Shown here: piece after piece, positions 21,469 through 34,244 of the stretch
Numbering within the stretch: position 1 is the first letter of the stretch
Layout: every line of letters starts with the position of its first letter
Source of the DNA: Notospermus geniculatus
Lineage: Eukaryota > Nemertea > Pilidiophora > Heteronemertea > Lineidae
DNA: 64,000 nt
Reading direction: 5' to 3'
NCBI GenBank assembly: GCA_002633025.1
Contig: NMRB01001164.1
Span: forward strand, 91,374 to 155,373
Notes under the pieces: model-generated
Database searches by the model: none
The model's input: the letters and a program-made list of their open reading frames with translations, nothing else
What the model was told of the DNA's origin: nothing
Made by a program: the position numbers and the translations under genes

Positions 21469-22313
21469 TAAGTAAGTTGCCAAGTCGGCTTTGAACAAAA
21501 TTTTCAGATTTTTTACCAATTTAAAGATAATGTATCACGGGTATTTTTGCGGGCCACGAAATCATTGTTTATTTACATTTTGTTTGTTTATGTCAAGTCT
21601 TTCTTTGTCTTATGAGTAATTTGTTGGTGGGAAGCCCCTCTAGAAATTCTTCTGATACCGAAAGTATTTAATTTGTTGGGTTGGCATGTCCCAAAAGTCC
21701 AAAATAACATAACGTAAACATCCATGTTTGCAAACATTGAATGTAAACAATGAAGTCGTGATACATTATCTTTAATACGCATTTTACAAAAGTTTCGTAC
21801 AAAAAAATACGTCCAAGCTAAAACTTCTGGTAAGAAATATACAGGCAGACACATCGGGGGAAAGCACATTATGCGAAGGTTTACCGATAATAGCTCTTGC
21901 TATTCATGTAAACTCCGAAATCCGATTGCCCGCAAAGCGCAAGAGATGTAGTGACGTGTTTATTGGGTTCTGCAGGCTTGTAAATCGGCCTACGCTCACG
22001 TCGCACTGGGAATTGCGGACTCTTTAATCGCACATTGGGCAAGTTGAGCAAAGAAGACTATTATTATGAAAGTAGTGAGCTGGGGAATTCATTCATAAAG
22101 ATTCCGTGAAGGACGCACATATAAGGATCCATTAGGCCATACCAAATTGATTGTTTGTTTAACGGATTTTTTTGGCTCCCCAATATAAGCATGAGGGCAA
22201 AATAAAAATAAAAATAAAATGAATTTTTTATGATAAAACGTGAGTTTCCGGCCACTTTTTAGCATGAGGGCAAAATGAAAATAAAAATAAAATGAATTTT
22301 TAAGGCTAAAACA

Positions 22314-22743
22314 TCACTACAAAATATTTTGGTTCCAAAAATATATTCATTCATGAATGGTAAATATTCATTCATGAATGGTAAATATTCATTCATGAAT
22401 GAAAAATACATGTATTCATTCATGAAAAAAATATTTGTTCATGAAAAAACATTATTTATTCATGAAAAAAAAAATTGTTCATGAAAATATTATTTATTCA
22501 TGAAAAAATATCTATTCATGAAAGAAACATTTTTCATGAAAAAAGTATTTATTCATGATTTTTTTCATGAATAACAATTTTTTTTCATGAACAAATATTT
22601 TTCATGAATAAATATTTCTTCATGAACAAATATTTTTTTCATGAATGAATGTTTTTCATTCATGAATGAATATTTACCATTCATGAATGATTATTTACTA
22701 TTCATGAATGAATATATTTTTGGAACAAAAATATTTTGTAGCA
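22314..22743. repeat. 430-bp palindrome of ATTCATGAAT words
   Basis: Outer arms CACTACAAAATATTTTGG and ATATTTTGTAGC, centre near 22528. Each arm is itself made of repeated ATTCATGAAT or TTCATGAAAAAA palindromic words, so it could fold as one long hairpin or as many small ones. CACTAC ends hint at an EnSpm/CACTA-like MITE, unproven. It lies between the two copies of duplication 2. Confidence 0.88.
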
Positions 22744-22773
22744 TTGAATATTGCAACGAATATCATGTCATAC

Positions 22774-25177
22774 TGGGAACACTAGAAAACGTTACACCGG
22801 AATACCTTTATTTGCATCAACAATATATTTCTACAGACAGACATCGATAAGAAACCAACGCTTGTGATGGTAATTTGGTTGTCCGTCTCAGTTTACCATT
22901 GTAGACATTGTGTTGTCTTCGCCCGAGGATGTCTGGTCTGCTGAGTGCTCTTCCTCTCTCTAATATTACTGGCGGCGTGCTTTGATTGGAATATGTACTG
23001 ACTGACAATCCGGATCAACGCTACAAGCTACATAACACAGTCGGTGCCTCACCTGGCGAGGTGACAATGGCTCAGACGAGGAGAACATTGACTTACCCTG
23101 CAGGTGCGGGGTAGAATAGAATGAGAATAAAGCCAGCAGCAGCAAACCAACGATATCGTAGCGAGCAGGGGTGGCCGCATAGAAACTCCGCTAGCGCTAG
23201 CGGATCTGCCGATAGTGATGTACATTTTCCCATGCATTTTAACACCGATAGGCTGTCGAAGCACTAGCGGAGTTTCTATGCGGCCACCCATGATCGCCAC
23301 AGAGCGAAATCGGCTGTTGATGCCAGATTTGCGCTGGACAGCGAATCTTCTCGCCAGCGATGATTGCCCAGTATCAAACTATAGCTTGATTTTGTGGCGA
23401 GAGGAATCATTTGTCCCCGAGCATATCGCCAACTACCGCTCACACAAAAACAATACCGCCTAGACTGCGGTAACTGGCAAGAAGATCGAATGCGACCAGG
23501 GCCGANACCGTTATGCATACCGACGGTGGTACAACCCTGAAGTTATACCTGGAATAAGCTATACCTCCCCTATTCCACCTTTATGCATACGGGCCCTGGT
23601 CGCTTGCGATATCGCCCTCACCTCGCCCGGTGGGCTGCCTGCACGACTATTCTAGTTCACGGCCGAAGCATTTGAATCCTGAAAGTTTTGCATAAACGTC
23701 CGGACTCAACTTTTATTTGAACATTCTTTCCTTTTATCTGGCTGCAAATGTTTCCCTCGATTCTCTGAACAAACAGAAATGATTGTCTCAAGCCAGTTGT
23801 ATAATTTATTGAAATGGACGGCATTAGTGGGTGGTTTCTGCCTCTCAACAAAGAAAATTGATGTATAACGTGTTAAAATGAAACAAATCGGATGTGAAAT
23901 GGACACCAGAAACTATTCATTCATTCTCTCTTTTTCACACAGAGGCGATATTTCATTGTGAATTTTTGCTACAAATGGTTTGCAATTAATCATACAGAGC
24001 AATAAAAGAAAGCTATTAAGGTAATACCTCTAGCGGCGATAATGGCTGAAACTGACAACTGAAGACTTGCGTTGTGTGTTTCAGCTGGCTTTAAGAACTC
24101 CCGCCACTTAGGAATGTCATAAATAATCCATGTACACGTACTTCTTTTCTGGCGGATAACAGGGAGGTTGTCACTTTTCAAATACTTGAATAAGGCTGCA
24201 GTTACATACATGTAGGAGCTCATTTTTCACTCGTCGTTTGTGATTTGCCACGAATCATCCGTAACTTGAAGAATGCATTCTCCAACAACTGTTCACATAG
24301 GTGGTCATTTTCTGATTTTGAATTTGAATGAAAAATGAGGAGTGGAAATAAGTGAGCAACTCATATCGATATAACAGCGGCCTCATCCTCACAAACAGGT
24401 AGCAAAATAAAACACGCACAATTCACGGAAACTGTACTGAAATTGAACGCAAAATAAACTATAAGTTGTTAAGTCGGCTTTGAACAATATGTTCAGAACA
24501 ATTTAATACGCGTTTTACAAAAGTTTCGTACAAAAAAATATGTCCAAGCTAAAACTTCTGGTAAGAAATGTTCAGCCAGAAACATCAGGGAAAAAGCACA
24601 TTATATAAAGGTTTACCGATAATAGCTCTTGCTATTCGATGTAAACTCCGAAATCCGATTGCCCGCAAAGCGCAAGAGATGTAGTGACGTGTTTATTGGG
24701 TTCTGCAGGCTTGTAAATCGGCCTACGCTCACGTCGCACTGGGAATTGCGGACTCTTTAATCGCACATTGGGCAAGTTGAGCAAAGAAGACTATTATTAT
24801 GAAAAAAATGATATCTCAGATGACAATTCTTATGTATGACAATGCCTGCATTGGGGTCAAAAGGAAAGCTGTTTCGTCAAAAATGAAAAGGTCTTTGGCA
24901 ATGCTGAATCTATAACTCTTGTCGACAACATTCCGTGGTTTGTGTTGATAGATCTTTCAAGGTGGCCGCTGGCACGCTGCTGGTCAAGGGCAATGGGCAC
25001 AAAAGTTTAGGCAAACGGATTGTCTGACGGGATGCGTTTTGTAGTGTTATCTCATGCTTGGACAATGATGGCCACAGCGTCATGTGGGAGAACTAGTTGG
25101 CCACCATCTTTTGAGGTGAGCTGGGGAATTCATTCATAAAGATTCCGTGAAGGACGTACATATAAGGATCCATTAGG
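22774..25177. repeat. Direct duplication 2, copy 2
   Basis: Second copy of 18344-22136. It holds a single N at 23506 and about 315 bp (24802-25115) absent from copy 1. It starts at the same conserved word as copy 1 (TGGGAACACTA...GTTACACCGG). No gene recognised. Confidence 0.92.
23168..23289. mobile_element. Foldback, family L, allelic copy
   Basis: Equivalent of 19182-19310 in the second copy of duplication 2, with a few small differences. Confidence 0.82.
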
Positions 25178-25518
25178 GTGATTTTTTCCATCTGTGTATA
25201 CAACTGTAAAACGCATAGAGAACCGAGCTCTACAAGTCTTACGGAGGCGTGATAAGGGCCCTGGCTTACATCGGCGGCGAATGATACTTTCGCATATACG
25301 TGTTCGCATCAGCACATGACAGCCGGTGTACGTCCAACGAGTTAAAAATTCACACCGACCTTTGAAAATTCATGTATTTTGCATCTCCGTTCTCTTGACG
25401 TCAGTATAAGAGATAAATCATTCAATATTTTTCTTCAAAATAACACCATTATGAGATTAGCATATGGTAACATGGAAAATCGCAGGCTTGCCAAATCCCA
25501 CTTCGGTATCGCATTCAT

Positions 25519-25860
25519 TAAAGGGAGACTCCATTCATTCTGTAAAATTTTGAATTTTTGAAATATCGTTATACATTCAAATTCATTGATATCTGCAGCA
25601 TGTCATATTTTTTAACATCAGCAAACTCATCATCTTAAGTATTTTAATTACATCCCAAAGGTACCATTGCACAGCACATGTGGCTTCATATTATGTGCTC
25701 AATGCATATTTATGAAGGTACAACCAATAGGCCTAGGCAGTCACAGTATTAGCTCATTCACTACGTCGTCGGTCTAACACTTGTGACATCACAACTCATG
25801 GCAATAGTCTCCATGGATTGATAAAAATTCAAAAGTTGACAATGAGTGGAGTGTCCCTTA
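25519..25860. mobile_element. Foldback, family II, AAAGGGAGACTCCA ends
   Basis: Left arm TTAAAGGGAGACTCCATTCA, right arm GAGTGGAGTGTCCCTTAA, with AAAATTTTGAATTTTTG inner words. Allelic copy at 33059-33410. Confidence 0.8.
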
Positions 25861-26241
25861 AAGGGACTAGGAAAATTTTTTCAAGCTTCGGTTATTACAA
25901 AATGCTAGTCTTTCATGATAAATTCCCACCGTCAATTCACTTTTTCAATTAAGTGTTAATTACTGGCACGCAGACAAATCAGTCATCACCACACCATGGA
26001 GAATTCACCACGTCACTGGGAACCTCCCGCTGTATGTTTTGTATGGAGCGAGCTTGTACTCTATTATGTTGATTAGGTTCCCAGTGACGTGGTGAATGCT
26101 CCATGGTGTGGTGATAACTGATTTGTCTGGGTGCCAGTAATTAACAGTTAATTGAAAAAGTGAATTGACGGTGGGAATTTATCATGAAAGACTAGCATTT
26201 TGTAATAACCAAAGCTTGAAAAAATTTTCCTAGTCCCTTTA
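25859..26241. mobile_element. Near-perfect 383-bp foldback, family GG
   Basis: Arms of about 185 bp begin AAAGGGACTAGGAAAATTTT and end inversely; differences between arms are few, so the element is young. Inserted at the right end of family II in a TTAA context. Absent from copy 2, which has another foldback at the same place. Confidence 0.9.
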
Positions 26242-26841
26242 ATGGTGTGTACAATAATGCAAGCCATACCGTGCAACGGCATTGAAATAATCATTCCGTG
26301 GAGTCAAACACATCTACAGCCTTCGCCAACAAGCGCTACAACAATCTCCCAGGTAATCCCCGCTTATCCATCTCCCAGACAAAAGCGACAGCTTTAACGA
26401 TTGAATCTTCGCCAGGATCGGTTCCCTTGATCAATGTTGATTTCTTTAATTCGTTGAAAGGTTGCCAGTTCATGCGTGAGCGTTGATTAGACTTGGCAAA
26501 GGTAATGCCGACAACTTTGATTTTATTGGATCTGTAGGCAGGTTTATCCCTCGTACACTTTGACAAGGACAACGGGGATGTTAATTTCACTCGAGATTTC
26601 ATTGTTCATTGCTGAAATGTAAAGTTGGTGTGCACGATGGTGAAGTAATAGACAAGCAAGAGTATTCATGCTGAAGAAATGGATACAAAATGAGGTTCCT
26701 CAGGCTGAAGCAGGAGGTTATTTTTAGCCCCTGAAGTTGACGATTAACAAAAGATTGGTAATCATATCATAGCAGGCCTCAGAATTCAAAAGAAAGGAGA
26801 TTGAAAAAGTTGTAGGCAATGAGAACTGTTGGTAAAGCCCA

Positions 26842-27351
26842 GGCCCCGTATTCATAAAGCTACTTAAGTCTAAGTATGATACTTATCTTTTGTGTTGAAC
26901 AAAGGATAAGTGTCATACTTAGACTTAAGTAGTTTTATGAGCACGGGGCCAGGGACCATATGCGCAAAACATCTTAAGTGTAAAATTCCCCTTATCTTTT
27001 GTTTGGAACAATAAGGGAAGTTTTACACTGAAGATGTTTTATGCATACGGCCCAAGGGTCCATATTCATAAACATACTTAAGTCGAAGTGTGATATTTAT
27101 CTTTTGTGTTGAACAAAGGATAAGTGTCACACTTAGACTTAAGTAGTTTTATGAATATGGGCCCAGGTGACACTGTGGCGACTTAGGCGGGCAAATCCCC
27201 GCGAACTAGAATGAAATGGTCCATGGACCATGTGCTCACCCCTTTGGACATAATAGTGTAATGACAGAGAGAAGTATGTACATGGTCCATGGACCATTTC
27301 ATTCTAGTTCGCGGGGATTCGCCCACCTAAGTCGCCACAGTGTGACCTGGG
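26842..27351. repeat. Head-to-tail string of four foldbacks (D, Q, D, R)
   Basis: Family D 26842-26950, Q 26952-27053, D 27056-27163 and R 27162-27351 follow one another with 0-2 bases between. R has arms of about 80 bp (AGGTGACACTGTGGCGACTT) including ATGGTCCATGGACCAT in both. The other duplication copy lacks the first D. Confidence 0.87.
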
Positions 27352-28143
27352 CTTAAAGTGTAGTCGCCTTGCTGAACTCGGGCGACAGTGTCATCAGCAA
27401 TAAAGTAACTTGACTTTCTTACTGTAAAGTGTCTACGACCCGGACGTTTCGTGGACATCGTCTTTTCCCTTCGGCTTCAAAAATGTTCTCCAAAATAACG
27501 ACAATACGTGTACAAATAAACATCGCTTGAAATTCGCCCACAACAGGAAAGCCTACCCCACCTAACGATTTACGTCAATACCCAAGATCCCAGCAGTCAA
27601 CTATCCATGAATGTTTCGTCAAACCAAAGCTTTTAAGCCCAAACTTCCACATAATAGATATCTCTGTAACAATCCGGTATTCCATTACAAACCCGCTGAC
27701 TTCCTTCAATATCTAACGCTCTTGGGGATTAATTGCCGTTTGGCACACGTTTCTAAGCTTAGTTTTCTGTGTTGCAAAGGGTTTCTCACTTAAGACATCC
27801 CACTGTAACGCTTACTAACTTTTCTTCTTCGATTCTTCGAGAAACATCAAAGGCTTGCAAAAATAACAAGCTTCAGTTAGTATAAGGCATGATAAAGGCC
27901 TCGGAAAGAATGTCGTTGGGATTTCTTCATACGTAGACAAATGCAATTGATATTTGATATCAAATATGAAACTGCTTTTTAACTATCAGAGAAGTGTCTG
28001 CGTTTTTTCATAAAAATCCATGTAACAGTGAAAGAAACGGGTACTTTGTAGGATCAATGGTGAAAGTTATTTGAGGAGTCATACAAAGACAACAATCCTG
28101 GATTGGCTGATTCTTATGGGGGCTTTTGCCTCGATGTGTACTG

Positions 28144-28718
28144 TATACAGAAAGAAAAAACGATCTCATCTCGAGATAAACTGAATCTCCAACTCTTGTC
28201 CCTAAAATGAGTTTCTTTTGCATCTCGAATAGACATAACTGGGTCTCCACTTGAGATGACATTGTCTCCAACTGGTTAAAATGATTCTCAGCTGTTGTCT
28301 GTTGTGTCGAATCAAATAAACAAGTGATGTCTCCATATTTAAAAAAAAACCGTTTCACACCCAGTGGGTTTCGAACCCAGGACCCCTCTGATCGCAAGTC
28401 TGACACCAGAACCACCACACCACCGAGCTCCTCATATGAGCAGATTTTGGTTCCCCTCGGTTTGTTTCCAATTTTCTCCGGCTGATGCCCTGTCCCATCG
28501 ACTGGAGAACTGAGAAAACTCAAAATGAGTAGACTTTGTCTCCACTTCAGAATGAGACTCCAGTTGCAGTTATCTTCAGTCGATGCAAGAGAGCTCCAGC
28601 CTTAGAAAACTGGTACTCATTCTCTGTTCGAGTAGCAAAGGAAACTCATTTTAGGGACAAAATAGTAGGCTGGAGACTCATTTTATCTCGAGATGAGATC
28701 GATTTTTTTTCTGTATAT
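28144..28718. mobile_element. Foldback, family MM (575 bp), with tRNA-like SINE inside
   Basis: Ends TATACAGAAAGAAAAAACGA and TCGATTTTTTTTCTGTATA; arms carry TCTCATCTCGAGATAAA and GTCCCTAAAATGAG with inverses. The SINE head at 28352-28436 lies in the centre. Words TGGAGACTCA and GGGACAAAAT are shared with 10216-10529. Confidence 0.82.
28352..28436 (-). mobile_element. tRNA-like SINE head inside a foldback element
   Basis: On the minus strand the B box TGGGTTCGAAACC (28367-28379) and a tRNA-like A region (GGTGGTGTGGTGG) are clear; stems are too decayed for a working tRNA. A T-run follows its 3' end, as after a pol III transcript. It lies within the foldback 28144-28718. Confidence 0.75.
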
Positions 28719-29396
28719 AGTTGGGTCTATGGGAATGAGTTGGCCTAGTCTATACCCAGTTTCATCAGTGGGAAAACCATGGTTGCCGTCCTGATTCTAA
28801 TTTTGGTACGCATCGCCCAAGTCCAATCGCCCCAAAGCATGGTATGTTTCAGGGTGGAGAGATTGTCAAAGAACTACCTTATATCCCCGAACTGCCGCGT
28901 TTTAGCGCAGTTATTTTGCCTATGAAAAAAACAAATTCATAATTAGAATGTCAACCGTGAAAACCAAATCTAACGAAGAGTGTACACTCGTGGCCAGAAA
29001 TAAACCGACAGCAGGTTTTCTTGAATGTCTCCAAACCAGTGGGGTAGAGAAAGTTGGTCCCAACATTATATGGCTATCTAATGGTATCAGCGTCGAAAAA
29101 TTCCGCTGAAAGCCGCATTTGACAGAAGGAATTTTGTAAAGGCATGTTTTTGCTACTTTTTTATTTGCATGATTCCATTCAAAAATTTTATGTCACTGTG
29201 TTCTACTCATCGGGGCCTTTCATTACATGTCCTATAATTTCAACTATTCTGTGTAGAAATGTGATTTGGGGGCACTTTTAAATTTCCAAATCAATGGGTT
29301 TGTCGAGGACGTTGTCAACCTTTGTGTCTCCTGCGTGGTGATGTACTACTTTCATTGCCATAATCATGTCACAAAATATTCACAACATATTGGATC

Positions 29397-29425
29397 ACGT
29401 ACGTACGTACGTACGTACGTACGTA
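29397..29425. repeat. ACGT microsatellite, about seven units
   Basis: Perfect ACGT repeats; the other copy (37192-37203) has only two or three units. Confidence 0.9.
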
Positions 29426-30144
29426 CCAATATCATACATGTATACAATGTAATATGATATTAAAAAGCAAAAAAAATCACGTCCATCCATCTGGAAGTAA
29501 CACATACACCATAATGGATAATAGTCACGAGCAGATTTTTTGAAATGATAAAAAAATTAGATTTTTTCCTGGCATGTTGGGATCGGGATTTTATCATTCC
29601 GCTGATATTTTCAGCCCACGTTTTGACATTTTGGTTCGCTTCTTAATTCACTAGTTTAATTGGAAATTTAACATGCTTCTAACTCGAAATAAAACAAGTT
29701 CACCGAACGTTTCTGACTTGAGCTTGGAGCAAGCAGAGCGCTGGAATGTTCCACAACATCTGCAATGCAATTGCAAAAAATTGCAATATTTCAAAATGAA
29801 GATGCTGAGATATTAAAAGTGAAAATGGTGCATTAAGAACTCAGCATCAATGATGCATGTTTTGTGATGGGGGAGATTCGAGTCCATGGATATAGACCGA
29901 AGTGCGCTGTTTTGAAAACTACCGTCACAGAACTGGATTCACCGATTTTCGATCTGGTGGAGCTGAGAACTTTGTCCACACAAAAATCTGCAGCTCCGCA
30001 CATACCGCACACAACTGAACGCCTCGACTGCCTTTGGAGGAATGGTTTGTTATAATTCAAACAAGAAATTTGAATGTACATGGCCAAAATAAGACAGAAA
30101 AGTAAGAAGTGTAGATCTTGAAGTCGATGATGCGTTCACGAGAG

Positions 30145-30487
30145 CTTATGTCGCCCTACGCTGTGATAGAAATAGCGTCAACAAGTTGCAACTGATAACT
30201 TATGTCACCACCGACTAGAAAAATACCGATCGGTCGCAACTACCTGGAACTAGTTTATCGCCGTCGTTTGAGTGCTTATGTCGACACTGATTTCTTTTAA
30301 TTTTAAGTAAAACGTGCTGAAGTTGAACACGTGCGATTTTCTGGATCTGGATATTTGCAGTTTGCAACTACTTACTCGCTGACGCCCGAGAGCTTATGTC
30401 ACCTAGTAGTTGTGACTGATTAGTTCCAACTACGCGCCGATTATCAGTTGCCAACTAGTTCTGACTGTACGTAAGGGCGACATAAGC
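30145..30487. mobile_element. Foldback, family RR, present only in copy 1
   Basis: Ends CTTATGTCGCCCTACG and CGTAAGGGCGACATAAG, with GAGCTTATGTC repeated inside. Copy 2 (about 37915) reads directly from GAGAGCTA into the following family O element. Confidence 0.77.
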
Positions 30488-30495
30488 GAGGCTTA

Positions 30496-30664
30496 AAGCG
30501 TTGTTCACACTGCACGCGCGGTGCGATCTGAACAAAGGATTAAAGCCTTCTTACCGCATCGCGTCGCACAGCAAATGTGAACAGCTATCTAGGCTTAACA
30601 GTGGAAACAATCAGGTGCGAAAAATTTCGCATCGCACCGCGCCTGCAGAGTGAACAAGGCTTTA
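30496..30664. mobile_element. MITE, family O
   Basis: Ends AAGCGTTGTTCACACTGC and GAGTGAACAAGGCTT with the same inner words (GCATCGCGTCGCAC) as 21307-21451, in a TTA context. Confidence 0.8.
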
Positions 30665-32380
30665 GCCGTCAATTCGTGTTCTTTTTCAAACACGAGTTGA
30701 GAAAGTTTGTTAGCAACAGTTCGATAATAAAAATAAATGTGCTTTGGCCACAGTCGATCATCAAAACACCAAACACACCATTTTTTTTAAATATTTGTTC
30801 ATTATTTTGTGTTGCACTATTTTGCGGCGGATTACACGTGTGGCTGTGATTCGGTTCGGTCGTTCCGGCAGAAATAGTTTCTATTTTAGAATCAACCAAA
30901 TCGATGGACCAATCAGCTTCGTCGAATTTGATCACATGATTTTGTGAGCGTAAACATAACCACGTGCAACAAGGAGGCTGCCATCTTAAATGACGTCATT
31001 CCTACGCGAAAAGAAGTACGGGGCACTCACGTTTGAAGGCAGAGTCAGTAAGGTGAAACCGTCTGACCTCTGCGTTGGAGATTGGCGTCCGAGGTGAAAT
31101 GCTCCGCCCAGTGGACAGATAAGCAGCTCGCCTCAGGTCGTTCTGAATGCGGTAACTTCTTACGTGACGGAGATCGCTCTTTCTCCGTCTTCTGCAACCA
31201 GTGGTGAAGTTGGTCCACATCATGTCATATTGGCCAGCGAGAGCAGAAAAAACTGTATCATCGTTATGTATACAATTGGATTACCACGACTCGAAAAGTG
31301 CCATTCTGCCGGTTGCTGTGTGTCATTGTCTCCCAGTTGGTCAAATCCAGGTAATTATGGCATCTGCCTTTAGGTGATGGGCTGACATTTTGAGGACTAG
31401 ACTCTGTTGGCGGTCGGTCGGCCAGACGGATGTCATTATACCGAGCAAACACGGAGCCACATCTGAATCATACATGTATACGAAAGATCAGAGGCATTGG
31501 TGAGACACAAGTGGGCAGATGAATACTCTCAACACTACGTAGAATAGGACTACGGTCCAAATCAGAGACGAACCGTTGATTTGAATGTCGGCCTTTCTGG
31601 GGTATTCTATGGTGTGGGTTCGTCAAGCAAGGCTAAACCCACCGGTCAGGCCAGCGATAGATCAATAAATTGCCTACAACTCACGCTTTCAGAATTGTAG
31701 GGTAACCAACTGGAACCTGCAACTATTGCGCAATACTGAGCTGACAGGACATAAGGCCCGACACTTGATACTGGACCCTTCAATGGTAAAAGGCAGAATC
31801 TCCACCAGCGAAGAGGAGGAACTGGTCGACCTGTGTGTTATGCACAACAGTGTATTTAGTATGTTGAACAGCAACGTTGAGGGAAGCAGTGACGCAAATA
31901 CATGTACCGGTGTAACGTTTTTCAGTGTCCCCCATCTGTGAGTGTTTCCCTTCCTTGTCTGTCGGAATAAGTTGTGATTTGACAAAAGGGGACACAACAG
32001 AAACGTGTCGATATATCTGCCAGCATTTCCCAAACAATAAGGAGAAACACTGGCATATGTTCACACTGGTAACTTGATGGCAGTTGGGTGTAATGACCGC
32101 CGCGGTATGGGACTCTTGTAAAGAGCATGGCGAGCTCAAAATATTATAAACCATTCTGTCAGAAACTGAATGCTCATTTAGGTTCATTCGTATGGCATGT
32201 CAGTCGCCAGTGATAATCCTTGTCACGTAGGGGTCTGCCCTGTTCCATCCCTGACAGCTGACCTCACGGGGCTGCGGATGTCATCCACCGACAATCGTAC
32301 TCTTAACTATGATCATCACTGACGCTGAGTCTGAGCAGAAATCCATTATCTTGAGTGACGGGGCACATACCAGGCATGCC

Positions 32381-32599
32381 TAGGTATGGTACTTAAATCG
32401 ATTTAGGTATGGTACTTAAATCGATTTAGGTATGGTACATGTACTTAAATCAATTTAGGTATGGTACCTAATTCCTGGCCTGTTATTGGTCGATTTAGGT
32501 ATGATACTTAAATCGATTTAGGTATGATATCTAATTCCTGGCATGTGGTTGGTTGATTTAGGTATAGTACCTAATTCTATTTCGGTATGATACCTAAAT
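32381..32599. repeat. Tandem array of AGGTATGGTACTTAAATCG units
   Basis: About eight degenerate units, several 23 bp long, others extended by AATTCCTGGCCTGTTATTGG-like sequence. It starts exactly where duplication 3 copy 1 ends. Confidence 0.85.
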
Positions 32600-33058
32600 G
32601 GAGACTTTTGTCCACTCCGGCCTACGATAAACGTCAACACCTAAAATGACGTCAATGACGTCGCTCAGGTCACATCGCTCGCAGCGCCGACCTGTCGGGA
32701 TAAAAAAAATGCGCCATCCCCATTGTAAAACGCATAGAGAACCGAGCTCTACAAGTCTCACGGAGGCCTTCCGGATACGTGATAAGGGCCCTGGCTTACA
32801 TCGGCGGCGAATGATACTTTCGCATATACGTGTACGCATCAGCACATGACAGCCGGTGTACGTCCAACGAGTTAGAAATTCACACCGACCTATCGTCAAA
32901 ATTTGAAAGCTCATATATTTTGCATCTTCGTTCTGTTGACGTCAGTATAAGAGATAAATCATTCAGTATTTTTCTTCAAAATAACACCATTATGAGATTA
33001 GCATATAGTAACATGGAAAATCGCAGGCTTGCCAAATCCCACTTTGGTATCGCATTCA

Positions 33059-33410
33059 TTAAAGGGAGACTCCACTCATTGTGTAAAATTTTGAATTTTT
33101 GAAATATCGTTATACATTCAAATTCATTGATATCTGCAGCATGTCATATTTTTTAACATCAGCAAACTCATCATCTTAAGTATTTTAATTACATTGTACA
33201 TCCCAAATGTACCATTGCACAGCACATGTGGTTTCATATGTGCTCAATGCATATTTATGAAGGTACAACCAATAGGCCCAGGCAGTCACAGTATTAGCTC
33301 ATTCACTACATAGGTCGTCGGTCTAACACTTGTGACATCACAACTCATGGCAATAGTCTCCATGGATTGATAAAAATTCAAAAGTTGACAATGAGTGGAG
33401 TGTCCCTTTA
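33059..33410. mobile_element. Foldback, family II, allelic copy
   Basis: Equivalent of 25519-25860; a different element follows its right end. Confidence 0.8.
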
Positions 33411-33417
33411 AAGGAGC

Positions 33418-33655
33418 TCGACGTCCAAGTTGTAAACAAACTGGTTTGTTTACAAACAGTGGCCAGCAAACTAGTTTTATTCCTTCGTGAAGGTGGCAGC
33501 ACCAGTAGCGCCCCGTGATCGTTAGACTGGTGCCCGGTCCAATGCAACTCACTCACGATATTCACGTCAGTAGATATCACCGACAACAGGTGGCAGCACC
33601 GCAGGCGTCGCGTGGATAGAGAACCAGTGAGTGAGTGTTTACAACTTGGACGTAT
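33418..33655. mobile_element. Foldback, family HH
   Basis: Ends CGACGTCCAAGTTGTAAACA and TGTTTACAACTTGGACGT; inner arms carry ACTCACTCAC/GTGAGTGAGT and GGTGGCAGCACC in direct orientation. Occupies the position of family GG in the other copy. Confidence 0.8.
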
Positions 33656-34244
33656 AGTAATGCAAGCCATACCGTGCAACGGCATTGAAATAATCATTCC
33701 GTAGAGTCAAATACATCGACAGCCTTCGCCAACAAGCGCTACAACAATCTCCCAGGTAATCCGCGCTTATCCATCTCCCAGACAAAAGCGACAGCTTTAA
33801 CGATTGAATCTTCGCCAGGATCGGTTCCCTTGATCAATGTTGATTTCTTTAATTCGTTGAAAGGTTGCCAGTTCATGCGTGAGCGTTGATTAGACTTGGC
33901 AAAGGTAATGCCGACAACTTTGATTTTATTGGATCTGTAGGCAGGTTTATCCCTCGTACACTTTGACAAGGACAACGGGGATGTTAATTTCACTCAAGAT
34001 TTTATTGTTCATTGCTGAAATGTAAAGTTGGTGTGCACGATGGTGAAGTAATAGACAAGCAAGAGTATTCATGCTGAAGAAATGGATACAAAATGAGGTT
34101 CCTCAGGCTGAAGCAGGAGGTTATTTTTAGCCCTTGAAGTTGACGATTAACAAAAGATTGGTTATCATATCATAGCAGGCCACAGAATTCAAAAGAAAGG
34201 AGATTGAAAAAGTTGTAGGCAATGAGAACTGTTGGTAAAGCCCA

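Larger units (their letters stand above)
18344..22136. repeat. Direct duplication 2, copy 1
   Basis: Matches 22774-25177 in the same orientation. Copy 1 has extra material: two near-identical foldbacks (19774-19903, 20187-20304) around a single N at 20186, a dispersed repeat at 19462-19635, and a TA-flanked foldback at 21112-21468 with another element inside it. No gene recognised. Confidence 0.92.
25205..32381. repeat. Direct duplication 3, copy 1
   Basis: About 7.2 kb matching 32724-40166. Differences are mostly whole-element insertions: copy 1 has a 383-bp foldback at 25859-26241, an extra foldback at 26842-26950, a longer ACGT microsatellite (29397-29425) and a foldback at 30145-30487. 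An 88-codon minus-strand frame at 26336-26602 is shared but its start is destroyed in copy 2. No gene recognised. Confidence 0.93.

Noticed and set aside
26336-26602. 88-codon minus-strand frame that looks protein-like and recurs at 33739-33993
   Set aside because: The sister copy has lost the ATG and has a stop at codon 4; an in-frame stop follows the only good acceptor upstream. Similarity is explained by the duplication itself.
28008-28523. 171-codon minus-strand frame
   Set aside because: It lies across foldback arms and a tRNA-like SINE, and the sister copy breaks it.
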